A DNA stretch of 64,000 nucleotides from positions 1,277,292 through 1,341,291 of the forward strand of contig SSBO01000014.1 of NCBI GenBank assembly GCA_005281725.1. Direction: 5' to 3'. Source of the DNA: Wuchereria bancrofti. Taxonomy: Eukaryota > Nematoda > Chromadorea > Rhabditida > Onchocercidae. Of this stretch, positions 24,301 to 36,950 are shown one piece after another (position 1 is the first letter of the stretch; every line of letters starts with the position of its first letter). Both the position numbers and the translations under genes were made by a program. Under the pieces are notes generated by a model. The model worked only from the letters and a program-made list of their open reading frames with translations. It was not told the origin of the DNA and ran no database searches.

Positions 24301-27300
24301 TCAGTTACACAATTGGCGTAATCGCTTCTGCTTTGATAACTTATCAGATGAACAACCTATAGCTTTCAGTGGTTCTCGACTCTTGTCTGCTATCGGCAAA
24401 TGTTGTAGAACTACTTCTAAATTAGCTATTCGTTGCCGTCTTTTTTCGATTGCAGAATTATTATGTCCTGTAGCGTTAAAACGGGAAAAATTCTTCATAT
24501 CCTGTTCCATTACAAAGGGCTGAAATTGAAAATATTTCACTTACAATATATATTGACTTAGAAGTCTCCTCAAAGCTTCAAAACTTATAAAACTGTATTT
24601 TAAAAAATATATAGTTGAAAAAAAAAAGCCAAAGTATGAAACAAAACTGATAGCAGGTGTATGAAAAATTAAACCTGATTAAAATCTGAAATCTAAAACA
24701 TTTTAATCATTACCGTAAATGTCCTGGAAATGGTCAATTTTTGTTTGAAGTATGAAAAAATGAGTGGGTCGGTATTGATGTAGTACTGGTTTTTCGCAGG
24801 GATTTTCTCGAATTTCGAATTTTTACCTGTTTGGTATTCCACAAAATACACATCCTGAAAAGACAACAAATGCTTGAAATGTCACATATACGCTTGACAC
24901 ACGTGATATATTCAAATATATACATATATATAATGGAAAGTAGGATACAAAAATGTACTCAGTAAACTGTTAACTACATTGGGATTTAATTCTTAAGATC
25001 AATTTTAAACATCTTATCGATATTTAAGAACAAAGTTGACTTAACTGCTCAATCCCTAAGCGCATCAAGAAACAATATTTGCAAAGTATTTTAATCCGAA
25101 ACCGATTCTCATTTTAAGTAATCTTCATACTAAAACAAATCTGCTGAAACATACCACTTCTTCATAATAAGGTAATTTTGGCCTTCCGAGACAATAAATA
25201 TTTGATTCCAGAGCCAGACAACGTCCAACAACAGCATCAAGTGGAAGTGTATCATACATGCTGGTGGCAAAAAGCTGAAATGAAATTTTACCAAAAATTA
25301 TTTATAAAACTTAATATACTAACATTTAGTACAAGTATTAGCTACTCATAAACAGATAATTCTAACAATTTTTTTAAATTCAAATTACTACCAAAGGACT
25401 CATCTTCAGTCCTATCAGTGCATGAAAATTACAATAGTGCCAAAGATATGATAACACCAAACAATGATAACTACCATACTACAATCAATCACATAGAGAA
25501 ATTCACCTCTTTTTCGTGAAATAATTTTCCCGGTTCACAATAGACCTCATGTGGCCGTGCGTAATAGAAACCAAAAACGAATTTATGCCCTTCGAACGAA
25601 AATAGACGCTCAATCCGGAAGCATCTAACATTTTTACGATGGAATGATACTGGACAGAATTTTTTATCAGTATCTTCTAGTTCAGCAGGAATTAAAGCTG
25701 CCACAGGATTATTCTGTTTCGTGCATTCAACAAGTCGACGCAATATCAATTTATGCTAAAATTAAGAAATGAAACCGATGAGTTGAAAGAGACATTATTT
25801 TTAAATCATATGAAAATCTGTATGAGTTTTTCGTTTTCATTTTTCACTTCAATCCACTTTTTTACAGAACAATAAAGAATAGAAATATATTTCTCAAAAC
25901 AATTAAATTCCCTTACATTGTCGTTTTCAAGTTTTTGTACATACACCGTTTCGCTGAGACGCACTTGTAAATGCCGTGAATTCACCAGTGTCCGATAATA
26001 AGTACAGTTCTTGAAATTATAATCAGGCTGAATACGTAACGGAATTGATGCCGTTGACGTGCGTTGAGCATTTCGGACACAAATGATACAAATAAAATCC
26101 TAAAGTAAATCTAGTTATATTTCAAAATAAATGATTAGATTTGAGAAAAAGCTTGTAGCATGAGATCTAAAATTGACTTAAATTCTAAAAATTGATTTTT
26201 TGGCTAAGCAAGACTCAAGATTATTTAAAATCCTGAAATCCTTTAAAACCCCGCTTAGTCTTAGTATATATAACATAGTAAAACATTACTTTAACTTCAT
26301 CAAGTGGTTTCTCATCGAAAACACATTCTTCGTGAAGCCAAAAATTACACTTTTCACATTGTATCATAGGTCCATCATCATCCGTAGTACCACATATGCA
26401 ACGCACACAATCGGTATTAGCATCAGCTACGCCAAGGTACGAAAAACTATCATGATCGTAGGAACCAACCGGAATCTATAACCAAAAATCGTAAGAAATA
26501 CTGATGCGCAAGATTATAAAACATTTTTAAATTTTCCACAAATCCATGAAATCTTTAAAGAAACCTAAAATTTTCGGTCCTTAGTTAAGCACTATAATCA
26601 AAATGAAACTATGAGAACACAAACACATACCGGAGAATCGAGGTATCTGTAATCAATTGCTGCTGTCAAGGTTCGATGAGGTCCAGTTTTAGATTTTTTC
26701 GGGCTCTGATGATGCTGCTGATGATCACCTTTACCAAATTTTCTCACTTGACGTGAATGCTTTGCTTTTATCGAAGCAAAGCTTGCGCGCCAAATATCTA
26801 GCTTCCGCCGATCCAGAGATCTACCAGATATACCAAGCAAACTGTTAACTTTCATTTCGATGGATTCCAGCATTTCTAAGACTGTCCGTGTGGAAGCATG
26901 TTTCTCACGAAGTTCAGTGATAAAGTTTGACAATTTCTTGAGTTCCTTTTTGGATGCTAATTTAGAATCATTAAACTTCATGACTACTTCTTGACAAAGC
27001 TGTTCCAACTGTTCATCGCTGTTACTCGTTGCAGGAATAGTCAAAGATGTTTTTGAAGTCCTACTTTGGCTTCGGGATTGAGATTCTACAAAACAAAAAT
27101 AGAAATGTTTTTTGTTTAACATAGCTAAAAAAAGATTCTAGATTGCTGCACTCCTTTTTGAATCAATCGTAACTAAAGTCAGCCATCTATTCAAAACTAT
27201 CAAAAAACTACCAGAATATTCAATGATTAATGAAGAAAGTTAATGAAGACTTGAAATTCATGCAGTTATCAAGTTACTTTGCTAGCATTACTGTTTAGAC

Positions 27301-30300
27301 TAGTTTTCTTAGACTATCTCAACAGATGCCACCACTATCAATCTATCCCACTGGAATATATTCCATCATATTTTGACTGTCCAAATATCAGCACACATTA
27401 ATTCATACTACCGTGTGACCAGAAGAGTAGTCTTATCATTTGTGAATAACAGACTAGGATAAAAAAACATCTGGTAATATTACAAAAAAAAAAAAAATCA
27501 CCTTTTCTAAATTTTTTCAATTTAAATGCTGCCGATTTTCGTACATTTCGCAGTAGAAGCAAACGTGCTTTACGTGCTAATTCCTTCTCTCGATTATTCA
27601 TAATAACATTTTTATTGAGAAAATGTCGACAATTTGGTGCACCACAACAACAAATCGTTACATCGTCAAACTCAAACGCATCCCAGTTATAATCATACGT
27701 AAGCTCTTCACCTTCATGAATACCACGCAAAGCAAATAAGCCAATTCGATAATGGCCATTAACAGACCTACAAATTACGTCACTTCAATATATTTTTATA
27801 ATTATCAAAAAAGAATTTCGAAAAATCTAACTTCATACGATGTAAACAATTCATTATTCATTGAATTGTCTAAAATTTCGGTACTATAATTAAACTCAAT
27901 CTAAATCCTAAAAGAATAGAATATCGCTAACTTTTAATAGAGTATCACTAACAATATATATAACTTACCAACGTTGCATTTCACAGTTTGGAGCACATGA
28001 ATGATTAATGAATCGTGCAATATTTCCTTTATGATAGGCATCAACAACAAAACCAGGACAAAGATTTAATGCATAATGATTCCTTTGATAGCGATAATCA
28101 GTACGACTTCGAATATTAAACGTTTCCATTGAAACAACTTCACCGATATATTCACATATGAACTGTAAAATTTCCAACAATCAATAGTATGGATGATATA
28201 GGTAAGATGTAAGATTAGAACACGTATTGTACATGCATCACAGAATAAATTTTTTCGTATTAGACGCAAAAATAAAATAAATAATGATGCAATGTATAGA
28301 AGACTAATATAGATGTTGAAAAAATTGTCCCATCAATTTAAACTGATAATGAAAAGTAATATTTATAGAGAAGAAACGAGATGGAATGCGATTCGGTTAA
28401 TTGTGAGAAGGAAATACGAGAGCTCTAATTCAAAGGACTTTATAAATCTATCACATTTAGTTAGAAATATATAGTTAGCATAAAACATGCTTCAGACGTA
28501 AAACTAGAAGAATCTTTTTGAATGTTATTGCAAAAGTATAAAAAAACTTTTAAGAAATATTAAAAGAACATCTCTGTATAACAAATTGACTTTTCGCAAT
28601 AGAGCATATCAATATTTCTCTCCACAGACCTTTCATAATGTTAAAATAATGAGTGGTAAATAATCAATATTGATGTTTCAACTAATCATCTGACAAAATG
28701 TTAAATGAGATTTGTCACCATAATTGTGTCATAGATGCCTATCAACGACGAACAAGAAGGTCAGATAAAATTGAACGAGTACTTACTTGTCCTTTATCAA
28801 TATTAACATCCGTTTTCACACCAATACCACAACCATTCATCGTTTGAAAAGTTCGCAAACGTTCAATACATTCACGCCGAAATAATCGTTTATTAGTACA
28901 GATGGCATTACGTGGACAGCTGCTACCACATTCCATCAATACGACCCTAGAATAAAAGCAAAATAGTAAGATAAGATGCCTAATAAAATGGCAAAATCTA
29001 TATCCACATTATTTGGTAAAATCTATATCCACATTATTATGCACTAAGTATAGAAATAAGAAAAATTTTAAAGGTAAAAACACTCAAAAATTTACCTATT
29101 CAAGCATTCATCACTTTCACCGCAACATCCAGAAGAACAAGAGCATTGCATCTGTTCAATTTTTGGATACGCATCAACGATCACATCTTCAATCACATCA
29201 AATAATTCGATCCAATTCAAGGAAAGCAAACAATTTTTGGGATTATAGCAAAAGTTATATTAGACTTTGATATCATTGTGTAATGCATTAACGAATAACC
29301 ACAATTATTCACAGTAAAAAAAAAAGAAAAATGCAAGTCATAAATCAAACATACTGAAACTCTAACAGTTCAATTGAACTGCAAAAATGTGAGATGAAAG
29401 AAGATAACTAACTTTGTTTCAACTTGATGTAATCACCAGATGAACGACGATTTCTTTCACATATTTTTGAAGATGATGGGGTAGCACTAAAAAATGAAAT
29501 GACTGAAATACACTCAAGCTGGAAAACAATGGATTTAAATAGCACTTAAGTTAAAAAACAATGGATTGAAATAGCATTCAAGCTGGAAAACAATGGATTG
29601 AAATAGCACTTAAGTTGGAAAACATCAATTTGCAAAGTGCAAGATTTCTTTCATCATTCAAGTGTACATCAAACTCATACATCAATTGCTGCTAGAAAAT
29701 AAACACCGCAATGATCAACAGCTGACATCGTCATTGCAATATAAAAAAATTAGATTTCAAAAATAGATTCATGAATTTAAATAGATTAGGCAAATATTTT
29801 TGGTTCAAGAAGAAAAGAAAAAATTGAATCACCCTCACCTTGTAACAAAAGAATCACTCTTTCGCGATTTCGGCAACTTTCTATCCCCAATCCGATAAGC
29901 TTTCGAAGAGTTTTTTTCTCGTTTTGATTTCTCAAGTCGATTTCTTTCAATTAGCCTAAAAAAAAGCAAATGTAAATGACAAAGAATAGTAAATCATAAA
30001 TAATTCCCTTAGGTTTCTTGCAAATGAAGAGGACTTTACCAGTTTGCGCCTATTCAGGTTCATTTCAATTCATGCAATTATGCTGGGCCAATAAATTATG
30101 TTAGCAACTTATAAGTGCTGCCTTCTTGATAATTTCTTAAAGGTTTCTAGACATCAATTGTTTTCACGGCAAATGTATATTGTAAAAATGCCTTACATTA
30201 CTTTCGCACCTTAATTCTAATCTGAATTTCAATTCCAGAACAGCAAACCTTCGAGTAACTTCCTTCCAATTCAAACGATACCACGGCAAATCCCAGTGCT

Positions 30301-33300
30301 TTCTATCACCTAGATTCAGTTCCAAATTGGCAAATTGTCTGCTGATTTGTTCAATGACGATTTTCAGTTGTTCATTTATTTTACGCTTCACATCCAAATG
30401 AAATTCTCTGATCTGATCCACCATATTCTCATTCGAGCATTCTAAATGCTTATTCGGCTCTCCAGTAGCGACACTCCCAGCAAATTCCTGACATCCTTCA
30501 CGAACTTCTTCATCAATTACTTTTTTTTTCTCTAATTTTCTAGTAGGAAACTTCTTTTCAGCTACAAACTTTTTCCTCTCTTCTTGTTTCTTCCGTCCTT
30601 TGCACTTCCTTTCTTCTGTTTGCAATTCAGCTTCCAAATTTCTGGATGATAAAGGTATTTGCATTCGTCTTTTCAAACTATTTGTATTTGTCTTTTCACC
30701 GGAAACCAATTCAACATCATTTGATTTCTGCCTCACTTCCCGTCGTTTCATCTTCCGTGCCGGCTTCTCGGAAACCAATTCGTTACACTCTTCTACTTTA
30801 CGTTTACGAGCCTTTCGCTTTCTTTCTGGAAACCTGCTTCTAAGTTCCGGAATTTCATCTTCAATATTCTCATCCTCACATGGTCGTGCTTTTGACACGG
30901 TAACAAATTCGGTTTGCACTGCAACTTCATTTTCCGATTCTTTAATTTCCATTAATTCATTGTCACAGATAGTAGCAGCATTAATAGTAGTGGTAATCTT
31001 TGTAGTAGGAACTACTGTGACAGAAGTAACAATATCGGCAGTTGTGATCACTGCATCACTGTTATCAGGATTATTAGTAATAGTAGCAGTAGTGGTAACA
31101 GTACTACTATCAACTGCAGTGGTATCATCGGTAGCAACTTTTGATTGGATAGCACTAGCAAATTGCTTGCGCTGTTGCGGATCCATATGTGACATTAGCT
31201 GTTCCACCAAATCTGTAACATTCATTGCTGGAGTAATTGCTATTTTCGTGATGTCATCATCTGATTCTTTCTTTATCTTTTCCTGAGACTCAGCTTTAGC
31301 TTCATGATTCTGCTCGGAATTCTTTTCCAAATCTTCCAGTAATGCATCCACTTCAGTAGACTTCTGGACATCACTGTCAGGTGGTGGTGGTGTTTTTGTC
31401 GTAAATAGCGGTGGTTCTTCCGTTAATGGTGAACCACTTTCCGCTTCCATTTGATGGAAAGGTATTAAGCGTGGCATGTCGGAATAATCATCGGAATAGT
31501 TCGTCGTATCTGTTGTTGGTTGCGTTTCCTTACTTTTATTCACTATAGCAGTTATCTGAAAATTGCACAAATTTCAACATACCAATATTATGAAAATAAA
31601 AATGCTGCTACTGGACTAGACCTTCCATCCAGACTTCAAATCTTCATCTTTCGTACACATTCCGGATGACCTCTACGTCAATTTTTTAAACAGTTATCAA
31701 TCGCACAAACTCTAGAATACGTAATAAAATTGCTCTTACTGTCAGTTACTTGAAAGTATAAAAAAAGCTTTTTCATAAACTTCTACAAAAATGTTTTTCA
31801 AAGGGTACCGGAGGAGGAGGAATGTACGGCGTAGGTGGAGTAAACGGATCGGCTGGTGGCGAGTCGGCAATACTTTGAATTCCACTATCCGCCGTAGGAG
31901 AACAATCCGCCACAACATTGTAATTATGTTGATAATGACAAGATGACATTCCACCATTTAACTCAACCTAGAAACAAGCACTGTTATGAATTTGATGATT
32001 CGCACAAATCAAGACATAATAATAATATAGACTGTGCAGATTAATAATAATGCAAAAAAGTTTGAATTTTTTTTTAAAATACATACTAAGATAAATCAAA
32101 ATGCAAATAAAACAGGAGATCCGCTGAGGTAATAACAGATATAAAAGAAAAGCTATATTTACAGCATATCCAACCAATGCAATATACTAACTTAAAGCAC
32201 GAAATAATAAACACATGAAATAATCGGTTCTAGCAGAACACAGTTCCACAGTAAGCGATTTAGAAAAACTAACAACGAATATGATCCGCAAAATCTTGGT
32301 CTAAATATGATGGTAAGCAGCAAACCTGCATATGTGTTTGAAAGTTAGATTGCACCGGTGTACATGTTGAAGAATCTTGCATGTGCATCATCGTTGGAGA
32401 ACTATTATGGTATTGAAGCTGCTGTGGTGGTGGAGGAGGTGTCATGTTATGCTGCTGTGCATAATGATTAGAAGTTATCATTACTGTCTTATCAGTTACA
32501 AGCTGTGATTGTTGTTGATGCATAATTGGAGGATTCAAATCAACATGATGTGCCATATCCTATAAGTATTTAGTTGAAAGCATAACGAAGAAAAAGAGAC
32601 TAAGCACAAGAAACCATGAAAAAAATTATTTAGCGGACAAAAGGCGAAAGGAAATGCCAACGTTTGAAATAAACAAAAACACATACTACAAAACCTATAA
32701 AAATATATCTATTCAGTGTCAACTCTGTTCAATGGACGATATCTAACTTTGAATGCTACTACCGCTTCAGTGTTTTATAGCTGGAAATTTCATGAATGCG
32801 CTCTCCTTACTGATCAGAATCAAGTTGACCGACGCAACGCCAACTTAACCAACGAATGAATTAAATTCGTTGGAGTTATTCATTTTTATTAAGAGTTCTA
32901 CATACAATTGCGTTCGGTGTGCAAACCGTAAGATTAATTGGAACATATGCTCTGTTCAACAATCAAACAATTTTGAACAGACAGAAATACAAAACAGATT
33001 TTTCTAAAAAAAAAAAAAAAATGAGAATTAGCAACTACCTGAAGCAAATCAATATCCGATTTGCCGGATGAAAAGCTTTGTGTTATGGAAGAAATGGGTG
33101 GAAAAAACGAAGTAGTGCTTGTACACGGCATTTGACAATCATATGATTCATTTACGTTCATTTGTGGTACAACCTGAAATTACCAAAATGATTTTATTTC
33201 TTCCATTTTATGAAGAACCTGCGAAGTGTAAAAGTAATAAATGAAGCATATGTGACTGGAGCAGATATGAATAAAATCACGCAGATTCTTTTGCTTTCTG

Positions 33301-34598
33301 CAAACGCAATAATATGCTATAAACTGATATTCAAAAAATAACCTGTGAAGGCGATGGTGACTCGAAGGAACCGCTGCTAACATTCGAGCGTGGTGCCGCG
33401 TGTAACCAGCCATCAGTACTACAATGTTGCGGTTGCTGTTGCTGCTGCTGTGGTTGAAGATGATGATGTTGTATGGGTGGTGGTTTTGGAGGTGCTGGAT
33501 GATGTACTGATTGCGGAGCTGGTGGTGCCAAATGTGCCGAGGTACAAGGTGTGGGCTGTAGCCGTAAAACGCTTGGAACTACCAGTTTTGGTGCGGCTGT
33601 TGAAAGTGTAGCTGATTGCTTCTGGATAGTTGCAGGTACTACATGCAAGGATTTTGGAATACTACCTGATGGTACCGCTACTGAAGCTGTACTACTGACT
33701 GCTGCATTTGAAATCTGAATTAATAACATTTAGATATTGCAATTAAGAATTATCCAACAGCTTCTAATTAATACTTCGTATTAATTAGACAAACATCTCG
33801 GTTCAAGTTTTAGTCATGAAGCTTTAAACATTTCGTTTCTATAATGTTAACCAATTGTCTTTTTATTCCTTAAACTAATGAAAACAAGACCTAAACCTTT
33901 ACGTAACGTTAACATATAAGTATGTCTCTGAAAAAAAAAAAGTAAAAAGACATGAAGCATTACATGCATAATGATAATGTTTACAATTGAGATATACAAA
34001 CATCCAATAATCGTCGTCACGCACTATTAAATGATGTGTTTACTTAGTTTAAAACCATTTCTTAATCCTTAGTCTTCAAAGATTTACTAAACATTTTCTT
34101 TATAAAAACGTGCCACTATTTTGTTCATTTTCCAAACTAAAAAAAAGCTCTCCTCTTTTTTTTTTTAATTTTAAATCAACAAACTAATAAATATCTCTAT
34201 ATAATTGTAAAATTTTAAATCAAACTAATAATTTATATATCGTTGTCTACTATAATTACAATAGCTCCAATTGACCAATATACTATATTATATCATTTTT
34301 CATAATAGTAAATTCTATACCAAATACCTTATCCCATTATTATTTCTACACTAAATGCTTTATATATCAATGCATACAAAAGATAAAAAATGTTCGGATA
34401 TCTTTTTTTAATTCTTAGAAATTAAAAATTTTCAAAAAAAAAGAAAAAAAAACACTACGATAAACAAACCGTTTGACCGGTAGTATTATTGGTCGATGAG
34501 GTTGATGGTCGAATAAGAAAGCCAATAGTACAATAGGACGAACTATTGCCACCACTGGTTGCACTACGAAGTACACACGGTACAGCTTCCAGTCCCAT
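24301..34598 (-). CDS. ASH1L: ASH1L/LIN-59-like histone H3K36 methyltransferase
   Basis: A trithorax-group nuclear enzyme; the family methylates histone H3 Lys36 and opposes Polycomb silencing. Exons on the minus strand: 34598-34470, 33714-33343, 33173-33039, 32559-32326, 31967-31809, 31555-30210, 29955-29839, 29486-29413, 29186-29096, 28946-28787, 28162-27969, 27767-27502, 27085-26631, 26475-26290, 26099-25917, 25755-25507, 25274-25155, 24854-24714 and 24519-24301. All phases agree, giving 1609 residues. The N-terminal half is Pro/Gln/Ser-rich, then acidic and strongly basic. AWS is at about 875-920 (CSCSSGCCGESDECLNR). SET is at about 930-1050 (EYIGEVV, ARFINHSCAPNC, ELTYDY), then post-SET (CCCGAPNC). 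A complete C4HC3 PHD finger spans 1290-1315 approximately (RCICG, CEKC, HEEC, CIIC). BAH runs to about 1530 (FGFYYARPHEVY, YCLGRPK). A basic tail with IEKRRQRIANLE resembles the vertebrate ASH1L C-terminus. No bromodomain was recognised. The start is the first ATG after an AATAG acceptor; extra 5' exons are possible. Confidence 0.93.
29516..29630. repeat. 32-bp tandem repeat inside an ASH1 intron
   Basis: The phrase GGAAAACAATGGATTGAAAT, followed by AGCACTTAAG, recurs with starts at 29521, 29553, 29585 and 29617, an exact 32-bp period over a little more than three copies. It lies in the intron between the exons 29955-29839 and 29486-29413, so it should not affect the protein. Confidence 0.85.
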
Positions 34599-36950
34599 TC
34601 TATTGTTGTCGTAAGATAAACATCACTTTTACATATCGTTGCTTACTGCAACTGATCAATATATCATGCAAAATTATGTTTTCAAATCTTGAAGAATCGA
34701 ATCGATTTCAACATATTTGCGCTCAAATTTGATGTAAAAAATATACTGATATGCTAAAATTATATAAAGAATACATATATCATTTCATGAAACAAAAATA
34801 AAATACGAAATATGACATATAAAGAAATAAAAAAAAATGCATTACAAACATTCATGCCAATCAAAATCCAAAAAAAAAAAACAGATAGTACACATTTTAT
34901 TAAAATTTAATCAAATCAGATAAAACAAAAAACGGTAATCACTGTGCATAATATATATGAGAAAGTTTATATTAAAAAGAGTTCTACCTAATAAAAATGT
35001 CTTTTTATCATAAACACATTTTCTTAATTATTATATTTCTTTTTTTTAACAATAATCATTTTTTGTTTATAAAATAACGAAAAAAGAAGAAAATATTAAC
35101 CTATCATTATCAAATAATAAAATGATAAGTCATACATATTTACAAGAGTATAAAATTTTGTATGGTACTTTTCTTTTTCATTTGTTTAGGGATATATATT
35201 GAATCATAAAAATTATAAAAATTTTCTTTACCCATATTGTCTAGAAGGTTGACAGTATTTAATACATCCAATTAACTATCAAAATTCTACGCACATAAAA
35301 CATGATATCGTAAGAATAAAATGAATATAAATAAAATCAAATAAAAAGATAAAAATGAACATTAAAAGGAAAAGGGAAAAAACTACCAAGCAAAATTTGC
35401 ATTGATAAGTAATGATGAAATTATTATAATGACTTTCATCGGTATCACTACAACAGTGAATTATTTCACATTGTTGCAAAAATTATCTGTTGCATTTATT
35501 ATCATTGCTATCATTACCTGCAATTCAGTCATCTATGCATTACAAATTATCGTTATCAATTAATATCATTGCTACTAAACATGTTTGTTTCGAAAGTTTT
35601 CTATAATTATTACTCATCAGTATCATTAATATTATTGTTTAATGCGACAAATCGTGCTAATCAATTACATTTGAAAAAATAAGTTTATTATTTCTGTTAT
35701 TGTTAAATTCATTTTTTAGAATAACTCAATTCATAAAGTTTATTATACTTTAATTTAACGCTTCAACATTGTTAACAGAAGAAAAGAGATTATCAAGCGT
35801 AAACGAAGCGTTCATCAATGAGTAAACAAGCGGAAAAAAACCCATAACATCCTTTTTTCCTCTTTTTTTTTTTAGTAAAAAGGTAATAAGTTGACAGTGT
35901 TGTAGACAAATAAAGCTGAGTAAACAAGTGAAAAAGTAAACAAAACTATGTGTATATTTAATTTGTGAACAATGGAAGCTAATTTTTTTGATAAAATTTG
36001 ATGAATTAGATTTATTCACTCATTTCACTCGCACTTCCTTAGCAAACATGATTTTTAACACAAAATAAAAAAAAAAACAGTGTGATTGTCACAAATACAC
36101 TTTACTTCATCAAATAGCCTCATTGATAAGTCTCACTTGCTTATCACTGATTTGACAAGTATGCATTCGTAAAAGAATACATGAACAAATGTATAATTTA
36201 TGAAGGGATAAGAATAAGTGCATCTTATTTAAAATCATAATTTCAAACAATTGTTTAGTGACTGCAAATTTATGAGGAATTCTTAAGTAACATTATACCA
36301 CATAACTTACTTTTATAATTTTTCAATCAACTATATGCAAACATACACATCAATAATAATAACAAATAACAATGAAACTAACTGGTTACTTAGAATAACA
36401 ACAATCATAATAAACTAACATTATTAATCGGGTTACACGATAATTAAAGATTAAATGATGGATAAATATGAGAAAACCAATCAAAAAAAAAACCTCTGTG
36501 ATAAATATCATTGCTATTTCTGTTTAATATAATTAATGTAATGATAACAGCAACAGAAAAAAGTGCTGATAACAAAAATAAAATCTAATTGACTAATCAT
36601 TGATGCTTACATTGATAATCATCAATGTACTGAATAAGTTGATAAGAAGAATGCCATAATAAATAGATAACGAAGATGAATACTAATTACAATCATTGAA
36701 ATAACAATAATTTATAAGATGCTATCTACTAAAAACAAATAATTGCAAAATGCAATGATAATAATTATATTATTAGAGTTAATGGTAACAATAGCAATAA
36801 TAATAATAATAATGCTAGTAATAACGGTATTTATAATAACTAATAATAGTAATAGTTCTATTAGTAATAATAATAGTAATAACAATGAATGAATAAACAA
36901 ATGGTAATAATATTTAGATTGTATATTTGTGAGAGGTGCTGAGGTGCTAA
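34599..36950. other. Gene-free region upstream of the ASH1-like gene
   Basis: This stretch is 5' of the ASH1 start codon and presumably contains its promoter, but no core promoter motif or upstream exon could be fixed. TAATAATAG-type trinucleotide runs lie at about 36790-36890. Minus-strand ORFs at 35750-36019 and 36712-37073 are low-complexity Leu/Ile/Phe strings and were not called. Confidence 0.5.

Noticed and set aside
30600..31286. 228-codon ORF on the plus strand
   Set aside because: It is the complement of the large ASH1 exon 31555-30210 and has the Ser/Val-rich look of an antisense shadow. The minus-strand reading is in phase with flanking ASH1 exons.
31742..31957. 71-codon minus-strand ORF
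   Set aside because: Frame-shifted shadow of the ASH1 exon 31967-31809, whose true frame encodes a Pro-rich segment ending PYIPPPP.
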